Below, piece by piece: positions 1-8,476 of a DNA stretch of 64,000 nt (positions are counted from its first letter, which is position 1; the number at the start of each line of letters is the position of its first letter). The notes below the pieces were generated by a model, which was not told where the DNA came from, did not search any database, and was given only the letters and a program-made list of their open reading frames with translations. The stretch covers positions 1 through 64,000 of the forward strand of contig CAVYEG010000022.1 in the NCBI GenBank assembly GCA_963767565.1. Direction: 5' to 3'. Source of the stretch: Palsa-504 sp963767565. Its GTDB lineage: Bacteria > Actinomycetota > Actinomycetes > Streptosporangiales > Streptosporangiaceae. Made by a program: the position numbers and the translations under genes.

Positions 1-77
1 TGGTGGTCAGGGACAGGATCGAACTGTCGACCTTCCGCTTTTCAGGCGGACGCTCATACCGACTGAGCTACCTGACC
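1..77 (-). tRNA. tRNA-Phe (GAA)
   Basis: Read on the minus strand this folds as a full cloverleaf. The acceptor pair is GGTCAGG/CCTGACC, the anticodon stem is TCCGC/GCGGA, and the 7-base loop CTGAAAA gives anticodon GAA. The CCA end is encoded at positions 1-3, so the gene touches the window edge. It is the last of three tRNAs in one transcription unit. Confidence 0.95.
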
Positions 78-114
78 TGGCTGGATACCCGGTGAGTTTC
101 ACCAGGTATCGCTG

Positions 115-189
115 CGGTCCTGACGGGATTTGAACCCGCGACCTCCACCTTGACAGGGTGGCGAGCACTCCAAGCTGCTCTACAGGACC
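115..189 (-). tRNA. tRNA-Asp (GTC)
   Basis: Minus-strand cloverleaf with acceptor GGTCCTG/CAGGACC, anticodon stem CCACC/GGTGG and loop CTGTCAA, giving anticodon GTC. The CCA end is not encoded. It sits 26 bases downstream of tRNA-Glu and 37 bases upstream of tRNA-Phe, so it is probably co-transcribed with them. Confidence 0.95.
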
Positions 190-215
190 TCATGCCGTCA
201 ACCGTAGCCGACGCG

Positions 216-288
216 TGCCCCCAACGGGATTCGAACCCGTGCCGCCGCCTTGAAAGGGCGGTGTCCTAGGCCGCTAGACGATGGGGGC
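216..288 (-). tRNA. tRNA-Glu (TTC)
   Basis: Minus-strand cloverleaf with acceptor GCCCCCA/TGGGGGC, anticodon stem CCGCC/GGCGG and loop CTTTCAA, giving anticodon TTC. The CCA end is not encoded. It is the first tRNA after the promoter at 339-367. Confidence 0.95.
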
Positions 289-290
289 TC

Positions 291-308
291 CGACGGCCTT
301 GGCCGTCG
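291..308 (-). other. Perfect hairpin in the tRNA operon leader
   Basis: CGACGGCC-TT-GGCCGTCG is a perfect 8-bp stem with a 2-base loop, ending two bases before the tRNA-Glu 5' end and downstream of the operon promoter. It has no T tract, so it does not look like a terminator. It may guide leader processing; that is inference. Confidence 0.5.
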
Positions 309-338
309 TAACCGTATCAGCCCGTCGGGGACTGCCCC

Positions 339-367
339 AGCATAGGGGACAGACGCTGCAACCACAA
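339..367 (-). promoter_or_regulatory. Promoter of the tRNA Glu-Asp-Phe operon
   Basis: On the minus strand: -35 TTGTGG (362-367), a 17-base spacer, and -10 TATGCT (339-344). The predicted start near 332 gives a leader of about 44 bases before tRNA-Glu. The match to the vegetative sigma consensus and the spacing are good. Confidence 0.7.
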
Positions 368-583
368 AAGCGCAGCAGCCAGGTTCTCGCCCGCTGGACA
401 GGATTCAGCCCGATCCGTCACGGGAAGATCGCCGCTTGAACACGTAAAGCGATATGATGGTCACGCAGTGATGTCGTCGCCCTGGCGATCCACACAGTGT
501 GACGATTCGATCTGGGGGACTGGGACGATGCTTGACGACCAGACAGGCCACATCCCGCGGGCTGTCCTGGCCGATGCTCGCGG

Positions 584-1951
584 GTGAACGACGCCGTGAC
601 TACGCACCCGCGGGCTGAGCCAGGCCAGGCCTTCTTGCCTGACCAGCAGGCTGAGGAGTCTGGTCAGGGACTCGACGGAGGCCATTCGGGTCGTCACCGC
701 CGGGCGCCGGAAACCCGGACCTCCTATCGCGAAGTCTTCGCCGTCAGCGAGTTCCGCGCGCTGTGGACTGCGCAGGTGCTGTCCTTCGCGGGCGATCAGT
801 TCGCCCAGGTGGCCATCGCCATCCTGGTGTACCGCCGGACCCACTCGGCGTTCCTTACCGCTCTGGCCTACGCGCTCACCTACCTGCCCCCGATCGCGGG
901 CGGGCCGCTGCTGTCCGGGCTGGCTGACCTGTTCCCGCGCCGCCGGGTCATGATCGTCTGCGACCTGCTGCGGATCGGCACGGTCGGGCTGATGGCGGTG
1001 CCGGGCATGCCGTTCGCCGCGCTGTGCGTGCTGCTGTTCTGCACCGTGCTGACCGGCGCGCCGTTCTCCTCGGCCCGCGCGGCCCTGCTGCCCGACCTGC
1101 TGCCTGGCGACAAGTTCGTGCTCGGCTCCGCGATCGGCAACATCAGCTACCAGGCCAGTCAGATCCTGGGTTTCGTGGCGGGCGCGGCGGTTGTCGCCGT
1201 GATAAATCCCTACAAGACGCTGGGCTTGGACGCCGTTTCGTTCGGTATATCCGCTCTTATTGTCGCCACCGGAGTACGGCCGCGGCCCTCACCCCAGCGG
1301 GAGCCGGGCGCCCGGTCGTCGCTGTGGGCGGTGTCGGCCGACGGCATCCGGATCGTGTTCGGCAACCGCAAGCTGGTGACGTTGCTGCTGTTCGGCTGGC
1401 TGGCCGGCTTCTACATCGTCCCGGAGGGGCTGGCCGCGCCGTACGCGCACTCGCTGCACGGCAGCACGCTGACCGTGGGGCTGCTGATGGCCGCGATGCC
1501 GCTGGGCATGGTGGTGGGCGCCTTCGTGCTCGGCCGGGCCGCCACGCCGTCCACCCGGCTGCGGATGATGGGCTGGCTCGCGATCTTGTCCTGCGCCCCG
1601 CTCATCGGCAGTGCCTGGAACCCGCCGCTATGGGCCGTCCTGATGCTGTGGGCGGTGGCGGGCGTGGGCGGCGCCTACCAGCTCGCCGCCGCCGCGGCCT
1701 TCGTGCAGGAACTCCGGGCTTCGACCCGGGCCCGGGCGTTCGGGCTGGCGCAGTCGGGCCTGTACGCGGTGCAGGGGCTCGGCATCCTGGCCGGCGGCGC
1801 CGTGGCCCAGGTGGTGGGCGCCCCGCTGGCGGTCGCGCTAGCCGGCCTGATCGGGGTGACCGCGGCCACCATGCTCGCCATGAACTGGACGCACCTGCGG
1901 GTCAGCCTGGCCCAGGCGCCGCCGCCGGAGCCGGAGACGGTCGTGTCCTAG
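584..1951 (+). CDS. MFS transporter (EntS/MFS_3-like exporter)
   Basis: A 455-aa major facilitator protein. About 45 hydrophilic N-terminal residues precede a 12-helix hydrophobic body. The loop after helix 2 carries the MFS-type signature G-LADLFPRRRV near residue 120, and the overall pattern is that of the enterobactin-exporter-like MFS_3 group. The substrate cannot be read from sequence. The start is uncertain: GTG at 584 lacks a clear Shine-Dalgarno, and GTG at 596 is an in-frame alternative. Its stop TAG overlaps the stop of the convergent PspC gene in the tetranucleotide CTAG at 1948-1951. Confidence 0.85.
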   Translation: MNDAVTTHPRAEPGQAFLPDQQAEESGQGLDGGHSGRHRRAPETRTSYREVFAVSEFRALWTAQVLSFAGDQFAQVAIAILVYRRTHSAFLTALAYALTYLPPIAGGPLLSGLADLFPRRRVMIVCDLLRIGTVGLMAVPGMPFAALCVLLFCTVLTGAPFSSARAALLPDLLPGDKFVLGSAIGNISYQASQILGFVAGAAVVAVINPYKTLGLDAVSFGISALIVATGVRPRPSPQREPGARSSLWAVSADGIRIVFGNRKLVTLLLFGWLAGFYIVPEGLAAPYAHSLHGSTLTVGLLMAAMPLGMVVGAFVLGRAATPSTRLRMMGWLAILSCAPLIGSAWNPPLWAVLMLWAVAGVGGAYQLAAAAAFVQELRASTRARAFGLAQSGLYAVQGLGILAGGAVAQVVGAPLAVALAGLIGVTAATMLAMNWTHLRVSLAQAPPPEPETVVS

Positions 1952-2196
1952 GACCTGCGCTTGTTGACGAGGTTGTCGGCGATCGAGGTGCCATCGACCT
2001 CGTCCGGGATGATCACCCAGGCGCACAGGTAGAGCAGGATGCCGAGCCCGCCGAACACGGTGAGCACGGCAAAAGCCAGGCGTACCAGGGTGGCGTCGAT
2101 CCCGAAGTAGGCCGCCAGGCCCGTGCACACGCCCGCGACGAGGCGTCCGCGCCGGAGCCGGTTGAGGTGCTTAGTTCCGCCGGTTGGTTCGTTCAT
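1948..2196 (-). CDS. PspC domain-containing small membrane protein
   Basis: An 82-aa protein with one PspC domain: the LRRGRLVAGVCTGLAAYFG motif near residue 12, then a hydrophobic segment ending near AWVIIPDE. PspC proteins are envelope-stress sensors or anchors in the phage-shock response; a lone short PspC in actinobacteria is probably a membrane accessory protein. ATG at 2196 is chosen over an upstream in-frame ATG because the domain begins shortly after it. It is divergent from the acyl-CoA dehydrogenase and shares a CTAG stop overlap with the MFS gene. Confidence 0.85.
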   Translation of the reverse strand: MNEPTGGTKHLNRLRRGRLVAGVCTGLAAYFGIDATLVRLAFAVLTVFGGLGILLYLCAWVIIPDEVDGTSIADNLVNKRRS

Positions 2197-2285
2197 GGCA
2201 CGATCATGCTCGTTTCGGCACCGGCCATGCATCGGGGACTTCCCCAGTTAATACCCTGATGCGTAGACAACGAGAGGAACGGCCC

Positions 2286-3455
2286 ATGTCCAGCCCCGCG
2301 CCGAGCACTGACCTGCTGAACATCGATGACCAGCTGAGCTCCGAGGAACGCCTGATCCGCGACACGGTCCGGGAGTTCGGCGCCGACCAGGTGATGCCGT
2401 ACATCGCCGACTGGTTCGAGGCAGGCACGCTGCCCCGCGAGGTCATCACCGAACTCGGCAAGCTCGGCGTACTCGGCATGCACCTGACCGGGTACGGCTG
2501 CGCAGGCACCGGGCCGATCGCCTACGGCGTGGCCTGCCGCGAGCTGGAGGCGTGCGACTCCGGGCTGCGCAGCGCGGCGTCCGTCCAGGGCTCGCTGGCC
2601 ATGTTCCCGATCTGGAAGTACGGGTCCGAGGAGCAGAAGAACGAGTGGCTGCCGCGGATGGCGGCCGGCGAGGCGCTCGGCTGCTTCGGGCTGACCGAGC
2701 CGGACCACGGCTCCGACCCGGCCGGCATGCGGACCTTCGCCCGGCGGGACGGATCCGACTGGGTGATCTCCGGGACCAAGATGTGGATCACCAACGGCAG
2801 CCTGGCCGACATCGCCGTGGTGTGGGCCAACACCGACGAGGGCATCCGCGGGTTCCTGGTGCCGCGGGGCACGTCCGGGTTCACCACCAGCGACATCCAC
2901 AAGAAGCTCTCGCTGCGGGCCTCGATCACGTCCGAACTGCACCTGGACGGGGCCCGGCTGCCCGCCGACGCCATGCTGCCCGGCGTGTCCGGGCTCAAGG
3001 GCCCGCTGTCGTGCCTGACCGAGGCCCGGTACGGCATCGCCTGGGGCGTCACCGGCGCGGCCCGCGCCTGCCTGGAGAGCGCGATCGAGTACGCGACCAC
3101 CCGGGAGCAGTTCGGCAAGCCGATCGGCTCGTTCCAGCTGACCCAGGCCAAACTGGCCTGGATGGCCGCGGAGCTGTACCGGTCCCAGCTGCTGGTGCTG
3201 CACCTGGGGCGGCTCAAGGAGGCCGGCTCGATTACGCCGGTGCAGGTCAGCATCGCCAAGATGACCAATGTGCGGGCCGCCATCGACATCGCGCGGCAGG
3301 CCCGGACAGTGCTCGGGGCCAGCGGCGTGACGCTGGAGTACTCGCCGATCCGGCACGCCAACAACCTCGAGGCCGTGCTCACCTACGAGGGCACCGAGGA
3401 GATCCACACGCTGGCCATCGGGCAGGCGCTGACCGGGATCTCCGCGTATCGCTGA
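2286..3455 (+). CDS. Acyl-CoA dehydrogenase, glutaryl-CoA dehydrogenase-like
   Basis: A 389-aa flavoprotein of the acyl-CoA dehydrogenase family, predicted to oxidise an acyl-CoA in the cytosol and pass electrons to ETF. The FAD-region motif CFGLTEPDHGSDP is near residue 135, and TYEGTEEIHTLAIG near residue 370 carries the glutamate used as catalytic base in the GCDH group. Length and motifs fit GcdH (lysine/tryptophan breakdown), but the substrate is not proven. ATG at 2286 is chosen because GAGAGG lies 8 bases upstream and the family N-terminus begins just after it. It is divergent from the PspC gene. Confidence 0.85.
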   Translation: MSSPAPSTDLLNIDDQLSSEERLIRDTVREFGADQVMPYIADWFEAGTLPREVITELGKLGVLGMHLTGYGCAGTGPIAYGVACRELEACDSGLRSAASVQGSLAMFPIWKYGSEEQKNEWLPRMAAGEALGCFGLTEPDHGSDPAGMRTFARRDGSDWVISGTKMWITNGSLADIAVVWANTDEGIRGFLVPRGTSGFTTSDIHKKLSLRASITSELHLDGARLPADAMLPGVSGLKGPLSCLTEARYGIAWGVTGAARACLESAIEYATTREQFGKPIGSFQLTQAKLAWMAAELYRSQLLVLHLGRLKEAGSITPVQVSIAKMTNVRAAIDIARQARTVLGASGVTLEYSPIRHANNLEAVLTYEGTEEIHTLAIGQALTGISAYR

Positions 3456-3528
3456 GGCAGGTGGCGCGAGCGGCCGGGGCGGGAAATCGGTACGCTTCGA
3501 CTGGAGGCGCCGGATTGTTCGGCGTGGC

Positions 3529-3600
3529 GGGGCGTTAGCTCAATGGCAGAGCAGCGGACTTTTAATCCGTTGGTTCAGGGTTCGAGTCCCTGACGCCCTA
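3529..3600 (+). tRNA. tRNA-Lys (TTT)
   Basis: A 72-nt cloverleaf with acceptor GGGGCGT/ACGCCCT (position 1-72 is a G-T wobble), D stem GCTC/GAGC, anticodon loop CTTTTAA (anticodon TTT), and T arm CAGGG-TTCGAGT-CCCTG. The discriminator base is A and CCA is not encoded. Confidence 0.95.
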
Positions 3601-3920
3601 CCTCAGGTTGGCCACCCGCGTGGACCGGTTCGTGGACGCCGAAGCGTGCCGGGGTGATGTCCCGGGCATGCCTGACGTATGTTGCGCGAGCATGATGCCT
3701 GGCTCGCCGCAGCGTGGGAGGTCGTCATCGGCGGGCTTCCGGCGCCGCCAGCCGTGGTGGTGGAGGTGGGTGCGGGCCGCTGGGCGGCCTAGTTCCGGTG
3801 CTGCGCTCGGCGAAGGCCGCCGCCAGGGCTACGGCCTCGGTCCACCCAGCGCCGAGCACCTGGCCACAGTAACTGGCTCCGGGCCGCCCGCGCACCTGAT
3901 GACCGGCAAGTTTGCGCAGG

Positions 3921-4085
3921 TCAAGTCGTGTTGACGGGCAGCAGGAGCGCGGTCAGGGGCGGGTCGGCGGCAAAGGTGATGCGGGCCAGGGGCCGGGCGG
4001 GGAGGCTGGCGGCTGCTTGCATTGCGGCGGGCGGCGTGCCGAGGAGCAGGTCTTCGGGCCGGTAGAAGATGCGCACGGGACCGTG
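3921..4085 (-). pseudogene. Possible C-terminal remnant of an ABC transporter ATPase
   Basis: The minus strand has an open stretch of about 55 codons ending in TGA. It begins with a VRIFYRPEDLLLG-like motif, resembling the TOBE-region VRPED motif at the end of ABC import ATPases (ModC/PotA type), and ends with alternating hydrophobic residues as such domains do. No start codon, Walker motifs or upstream domain are present, so if real it is a relic. Remnants this short can be chance. Confidence 0.35.
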
Positions 4086-4144
4086 GGTGCCTGGGGGAGC
4101 CGCGCCGGGGAGGCGGAGGGAACGTCCGGCCGTTCGGGGTACCG

Positions 4145-4435
4145 CGGCCCACCTTGATAGCTGCGGGCTGTGACCCGGCGCTGCCGCTGCTGGAGGCGCC
4201 GCTCGGGCTGCTTGATCCGCCGATCGCGTTCAGCTGGTGGCCGTGCCCGAGCCGGGAGGCCCTCACGCTGGCCGCCGCCGGGCTCGTTCATGTGGCTGGG
4301 ACGCACCTGCGCGGGCCAGGCAGCGAATACAACATCACCCCAGCCGCCGACCTGCTGAGCGAGGGCGGCGAGGTGATCGGGTTCTGCTCCTGCCGGGAAG
4401 GGCTGGTGCTGCGGCAGCTGGCCAGCCTGCCCGGA
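4145..4435 (+). pseudogene. Relic of a PBP-like (PF12727-type) substrate-binding domain protein
   Basis: One open frame encodes a clear fragment of the periplasmic-binding-like domain found in HTH or molybdopterin-linked regulators. It has an AAGCDPALPLLE start, then a PSREAL-LAAAGLVHVAG-HLRG block, EYN, and a GFCSCREGLVL block. The family normally has an N-terminal HTH (or MoeA) part and a further half domain; neither is visible, and no start codon with a ribosome site precedes it. The frame runs on uninterrupted into the next gene, which begins at its own strong ribosome site at 4706. I read this as a truncated, dead gene. Confidence 0.6.
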
Positions 4436-4705
4436 TATGACCCGGGCAGGTGCGGGGAGCGAATCGCGACACTACTGCCGCGAGACCGAGGCATGCCCCA
4501 GTGGGTGCCGATGCCTTCTGGCCAGGGCACCGGGTGCCGGCCTCGACCTGGAAGGCAGCGGGGGTGCGATGAGTTTGCGGCCTGGCGGCCGTCAGAATGT
4601 CCGAGGACTGTGATAGGCCGGTGCAGAATGGGGCGCGGGCCTGGTCAGGCGCCGGGCGGGCCCGGACGGGCTGCCGTGCCGAGCGCTGCTGGAAGGGGAG
4701 TGCAG

Positions 4706-5821
4706 ATGAGTGGCGTACGGGTGCTGGTGGGCACGCGCAAGGGCGCGTTCGTGCTGACCTCGGATGGCAAGCGTGAGCGGTGGGACGTCAGCGGGCCGCA
4801 TTTCGCCGGGTGGGAAGTCTACCACGTCAAGGGGTCGCCGGCCGAGCCGGACCGGCTGTACGCCTCGCAGAGCAGCAGCTGGTCGGGGCAGGTGATCCAG
4901 CGTTCCGATAACGGCGGCGTGACCTGGGAGCCGATGGGCAACAAGTTCACCTACGTCGGTGTCCCCGGCACGCACCAGTGGTATGACGGGACGCCGCATC
5001 CGTGGGAGTTCGCGCGGGTCTGGCACCTGGAGCCGGCGCTGGACGATCCGGATACCGTCTACGCCGGGGTGGAAGACGCCGGGCTATTCCGGTCGGGCGA
5101 CGGCGGCCAGTCCTGGCAGGAACTGCCCGCACTGCGCGGCCACAAGTCCGGGCCGTCCTGGCAGCCGGGCGCGGGCGGGATGTGCCTGCACACGATCATC
5201 TTGGACCCGGCCACGCCCGGCCGGATGTTCGCCGCCATCTCGGCGGCGGGCGCGTTCCGGTCCGATGACGCGGGCCAGAGTTGGCGGCCGATCAACCACG
5301 GCCTGCAATCGGAAGGCATCCCGGACCCCGACGCGGAGGTGGGGCACTGCGTGCACCGGCTCGCGATGCACCCCTCCCGCCCGTCCGTGCTGTACATGCA
5401 AAAGCACTGGGACGTCATGCGCAGCGATGACGCCGGCGAGTCATGGCACGAGGTCAGCGGCAACCTGCCGACCGACTTCGGGTTCCCGATCGACGTGCAC
5501 GCGCACGAGCCGGACACCATCTACGTGGTCCCGATCACCAGCGACGCCGAGCACTTCCCGCCGGAGGGCAAGCTGCGCGTCTACCGGAGCCGGACCGGCG
5601 GGGACGAGTGGGAGGCCCTCACCAGCGGCCTGCCGCAGGAGCACTGCTACGTCAACGTGCTGCGCGACGCGATGACAGTCGACACCCTCGACTCGTGCGG
5701 CATCTACTTCGGCACGACGGGCGGGCAGGTGTACGCCTCAGCCGACGCGGGCGACAGCTGGGCGCCGATCGTGCGGGACCTGCCGGCCGTGCTGTCGGTC
5801 GAGGCCCAGACGCTGCCATGA
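4706..5821 (+). CDS. BNR/Asp-box repeat protein (sialidase/VPS10-like beta-propeller)
   Basis: A 371-aa protein with at least five Asp-boxes of the S-x-D-x-G-x-x-W type (SDNGGVTW, SGDGGQSW, SDDAGQSW, SDDAGESW, SADAGDSW) spread along the chain, diagnostic of a BNR beta-propeller. No signal peptide is visible, so it is probably cytosolic and may not be a true sialidase; catalytic Arg-triad residues cannot be assigned. ATG at 4706 follows GGAAGGGGAG. It overlaps the MoaD-like gene by ATGA, implying translational coupling and a joint function. I recall this pair being adjacent in other actinobacteria, but its role is unknown to me. Confidence 0.8.
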   Translation: MSGVRVLVGTRKGAFVLTSDGKRERWDVSGPHFAGWEVYHVKGSPAEPDRLYASQSSSWSGQVIQRSDNGGVTWEPMGNKFTYVGVPGTHQWYDGTPHPWEFARVWHLEPALDDPDTVYAGVEDAGLFRSGDGGQSWQELPALRGHKSGPSWQPGAGGMCLHTIILDPATPGRMFAAISAAGAFRSDDAGQSWRPINHGLQSEGIPDPDAEVGHCVHRLAMHPSRPSVLYMQKHWDVMRSDDAGESWHEVSGNLPTDFGFPIDVHAHEPDTIYVVPITSDAEHFPPEGKLRVYRSRTGGDEWEALTSGLPQEHCYVNVLRDAMTVDTLDSCGIYFGTTGGQVYASADAGDSWAPIVRDLPAVLSVEAQTLP

Positions 5822-6114
5822 TCCGGGTCGTGCTGCCCGCGCACCTGCGTACCCTGGCCCGCGTCGACGGCGAAGTCGAACTGGACGTGGCGGGCCAGGT
5901 CACCCAGCGATCAGTGCTGGACGCGCTGGAGGCCCGCTACCCGGCGCTGGCCGGGACCGTCCGCGACCACGACGGCGGCGCGCGCCGGGCGTTCATCCGG
6001 TTCTTCGCCTGCGAGCAGGATCTGTCCCACCAGCCGCCGGACACCCCGCTACCGGAGGCGGTCGCCTCAGGCGCCGAGCCGTACCTGATCGTGGGGGCCA
6101 TGGCGGGTGGCTAG
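5818..6114 (+). CDS. MoaD/ThiS-family ubiquitin-like protein
   Basis: A 98-aa beta-grasp protein ending in the double glycine (AMAGG) that MoaD/ThiS sulfur carriers need for adenylation and thiocarboxylation. MoaD-like features include an N-terminal strand IRVVLPAHLRTLA, a VLDALEARYPAL helix, and a late PYLIVGAMAGG strand. It lies directly behind the BNR protein with a 4-base overlap, and no MoaE or MoeB is nearby. It could be a sulfur carrier or a protein modifier; the partner is not visible here. Confidence 0.8.
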   Translation: MIRVVLPAHLRTLARVDGEVELDVAGQVTQRSVLDALEARYPALAGTVRDHDGGARRAFIRFFACEQDLSHQPPDTPLPEAVASGAEPYLIVGAMAGG

Positions 6115-6201
6115 ATGCGGACGGTGTAACGGGGCGGGGGGCTGGGCGGGTTGTGGTGCCCTGACATGGTTGTTCCTCTGCGTGAAGATCTGGAGCGGGC
6201 T

Positions 6202-7599
6202 TTAGCGTGCCTGGGCGTGCCGGGTCCAGGCCTGGGCGGCGATCTGGACGGCGTCCCAGGGGCTGCCCAGCGGCGGGGTGTAGGACAGGTCCAGGTCGCT
6301 GACCGCCTCGACGGTCATGCCGTTAAAGATGGCGGCGGCGGCGATGTCGATGCGCTTGGCGATCTCGGCGTGCTTGTGGCCGAACAGCTGCAGGCCGAGC
6401 AGCCGGCCGGTGGTCCGGTCGCCGGTGACGCGCATGGTGATGCGGTGGCTGCCGGGGTAGTAGGCCTTGTGGTCATCGGCGGCGGAGCCGACCGTGACCG
6501 GGTCGAAGCCGGCCGCGGCCGCTTCGTGGTCGCGCAGTCCGGTGCGGGCGGCGGCCTGGTCGAAGATCTTGACGACCTGGGTGCCGAGGCTGCCCGCGAA
6601 GGCCCGGTTCCCGCCGAGCGCGTTCTCCCCGGCCACGCGGCCCTGCTTGTGCGCGGTGGTGCCCAGCGGCAGGTACGTCTGGCCGAGCAGCCGGTGGCGG
6701 GTGATGACGCAGTCCCCGGCGGCGAATATGTCCGGCAGGCTGGTCCGCATCTGCGGGTCGACGGCGATCGCGCCCTTGACGCCGAGGGTGGCTCCGGCGC
6801 CGGCCGCCAGGGCGGTCTCGGGGCGGACGCCGGCCACGACCAGGACCACGCCGGCCGCGCGGGTCACGGCCGTGCCGTCGGCGGCGGCGGCCTGGACGTG
6901 CAGCCGGCCGGGCTGGCCTGCCGGGGCGCGGGTGATGGCCTGGACGGTGGTGCCGGTCAGGACCTGCACGCCGCGGGCGGCTAGTTCGGCGTGGACTAGC
7001 GCGCCGAGTTCCGGGTCGACGGTAGGCAGGACCTCGGGGAGCTGTTCGATCTGGGTGACGGCCAGGCCGCGGACGGTCAGGGCGTCGGCCATTTCCAGGC
7101 CGATGTACCCGGCGCCGACGATGACCGCGGTGGCCGGGGCGGCCTGTTCCAGGGTGGCCATGACGGCGAAGGTGTCGCCCATCGAGTGCAGCAGGTGCAC
7201 CCCGTCGGCGGGGCCGAGGGCGCCGGGCCCGGCCAGGCCGGTGATCGGGGGCCGGACCGGGACGGCGCCGGTGCCGATGATGAGCTTGTCGTAGCCGAGC
7301 AGTTCCTCGCCGCCGTCAGCGCCGGTGACCTGGAGCTTGCGGGCGGGTACGTCGATGCGGCGGGCGGTGGTGTCCAGCCGCAGCCGCAGCCCGGCTGCTT
7401 CCAGGTCGGCCAGGGTGCGGTGGGCCAGGTTCCGCCAGCGGGTGACCTCGCCGGAGACGTAGTAGGGGATGCCGCAGATGGAGAAGTTGGGGTAGGCGTC
7501 TTCGAGGACCACGGTGACGTCGGCGGCCGGGTCGAGCTCGCGGGCCCGCAGGGCGGCGCTGATGCCCGCGTCGCTGCCGCCGATCATGACCAGGTGCAT
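6202..7599 (-). CDS. FAD-dependent pyridine nucleotide-disulfide oxidoreductase (CoA-disulfide reductase-like)
   Basis: A 465-aa flavoprotein. An FAD-binding GGSDAGISAA motif lies at residues 7-16, the redox cysteine at residue 42 in SICGIPYY (the single-Cys signature of CoA-disulfide reductases and NADH oxidases), an NAD-binding GAGYIGLEMA motif near residue 160, and a second FAD motif IFAAGDC near 295. ATG at 7599 is chosen because GGGAAGG lies just upstream; in-frame extension would run toward the aquaporin gene. It lies 28 bases downstream of the aquaporin gene and probably shares its arsenic-controlled transcript, suggesting thiol redox repair or an arsenic redox step. The exact reaction is inference. 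Confidence 0.8.
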   Translation of the reverse strand: MHLVMIGGSDAGISAALRARELDPAADVTVVLEDAYPNFSICGIPYYVSGEVTRWRNLAHRTLADLEAAGLRLRLDTTARRIDVPARKLQVTGADGGEELLGYDKLIIGTGAVPVRPPITGLAGPGALGPADGVHLLHSMGDTFAVMATLEQAAPATAVIVGAGYIGLEMADALTVRGLAVTQIEQLPEVLPTVDPELGALVHAELAARGVQVLTGTTVQAITRAPAGQPGRLHVQAAAADGTAVTRAAGVVLVVAGVRPETALAAGAGATLGVKGAIAVDPQMRTSLPDIFAAGDCVITRHRLLGQTYLPLGTTAHKQGRVAGENALGGNRAFAGSLGTQVVKIFDQAAARTGLRDHEAAAAGFDPVTVGSAADDHKAYYPGSHRITMRVTGDRTTGRLLGLQLFGHKHAEIAKRIDIAAAAIFNGMTVEAVSDLDLSYTPPLGSPWDAVQIAAQAWTRHAQAR

Positions 7600-7627
7600 G
7601 GCAGCCTTCCCTTCAGAAGGAGTTCTC

Positions 7628-8431
7628 TCATCGCTGAGGCGGGGCATGGCCGGACGGCTGACCCGCGGACGGCGATGCACCGTCCTGCGCTGCCTGGGCG
7701 GGTACCCGCCCGGTGTCGTTGTGGTGGGGAACGATGATGTCGGCGGCGTCCGCCGGGGTGATGGCCGGGTACAGCGCCTTGATGATCCCTGCGGCCAGGG
7801 CGCCGCCCACGATCTGGGCGCCGATGAAGGCCGGGGCCGAGGCCGGGGCGATGCCGGTGAAGGTGTTAGAGAACATCCGGCCGATGGTGATGGCGGGGTT
7901 GGCGAAGCTAGTCGATGAGGTGAACCAGTACGCCGCGCCGATGTAGGCGCCGACCGCGGCCGGGGCGGTCCGGCCGCGGCCGGACCGGGCCAGCGCGAAG
8001 ATCACCAGCAGCAGGCCGAGGGTGGCGATGATCTCGGACAGGAAATGGGCGGGCGTGGCCCGGTGCTTGGCGGAGATGCTGACCGCGGGCAGGGCGAACA
8101 TCAGGTTCGCCAGGATCGCCCCGCCGGTGCACCCGGCGACCTGGGCCGGGAGGTAGGCCGTGGCATCCCGCCAGGACAGCCCGCCGAACGCGGCGTCGGT
8201 GAACGAGACGACCGGGTTGAAGTGGCCGCCGGAGACCGGGCCGAACATCAAGATGATCGCGAACAGGCCTGCCGCGGTGGCCGCCGAGTTCTCCAGCAGC
8301 TCCAGGCCGGTCTGGCCGGGCGACAGCCGCTGCGCGGCGATGCCGGACCCGATCACCACCGCGGCCAGGAACGCGCTGCCGAGGAACTCGGCGAGCAGCC
8401 GGCGCAGCAGCGGGACGGGAGAACTGGTCAC
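7628..8431 (-). CDS. MIP/aquaporin family channel, likely arsenite facilitator
   Basis: A 267-aa membrane channel with six hydrophobic segments and two MIP half-helix motifs, NPV (in GGHFNPVVS) and NPA (in SFANPAIT). About 35 hydrophilic residues follow at the C-terminus. AqpS-type channels in ars operons let arsenite leave the cell down its gradient after arsenate reduction. Here it is divergent from the ArsR-ArsC fusion and no ArsB or Acr3 pump is seen, which supports that role. The start is GTG at 8431; the predicted transcript start lies at that codon, so the mRNA may be leaderless. Confidence 0.85.
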   Translation of the reverse strand: MTSSPVPLLRRLLAEFLGSAFLAAVVIGSGIAAQRLSPGQTGLELLENSAATAAGLFAIILMFGPVSGGHFNPVVSFTDAAFGGLSWRDATAYLPAQVAGCTGGAILANLMFALPAVSISAKHRATPAHFLSEIIATLGLLLVIFALARSGRGRTAPAAVGAYIGAAYWFTSSTSFANPAITIGRMFSNTFTGIAPASAPAFIGAQIVGGALAAGIIKALYPAITPADAADIIVPHHNDTGRVPAQAAQDGASPSAGQPSGHAPPQR

Positions 8432-8437
8432 GCGGTC

Positions 8438-8469
8438 ATCTTGACTGCCAAATGTAGCTCAGTCAAGAT
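8438..8469. promoter_or_regulatory. Face-to-face divergent ars promoter and probable ArsR operator
   Basis: A perfect 9-bp inverted repeat, ATCTTGACT (8438-8446) and AGTCAAGAT (8461-8469), with a 14-bp spacer. Each arm holds one promoter's -35 (TTGACT) and the other's -10 (CAAGAT), both with 17-bp spacing. The arms therefore define two overlapping promoters firing in opposite directions, and the symmetry suits a dimeric ArsR repressor. Confidence 0.7.
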
Positions 8470-8476
8470 TGAGTCA

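Noticed and set aside
461..844. 127-aa minus-strand frame overlapping the MFS start
   Set aside because: Most of it is opposite the MFS gene and lacks a ribosome site; the remainder is short and without motif.
4706..5821. True secreted sialidase
   Set aside because: Asp-boxes alone do not prove sialidase activity, there is no signal peptide, and the partner is a MoaD-like protein.
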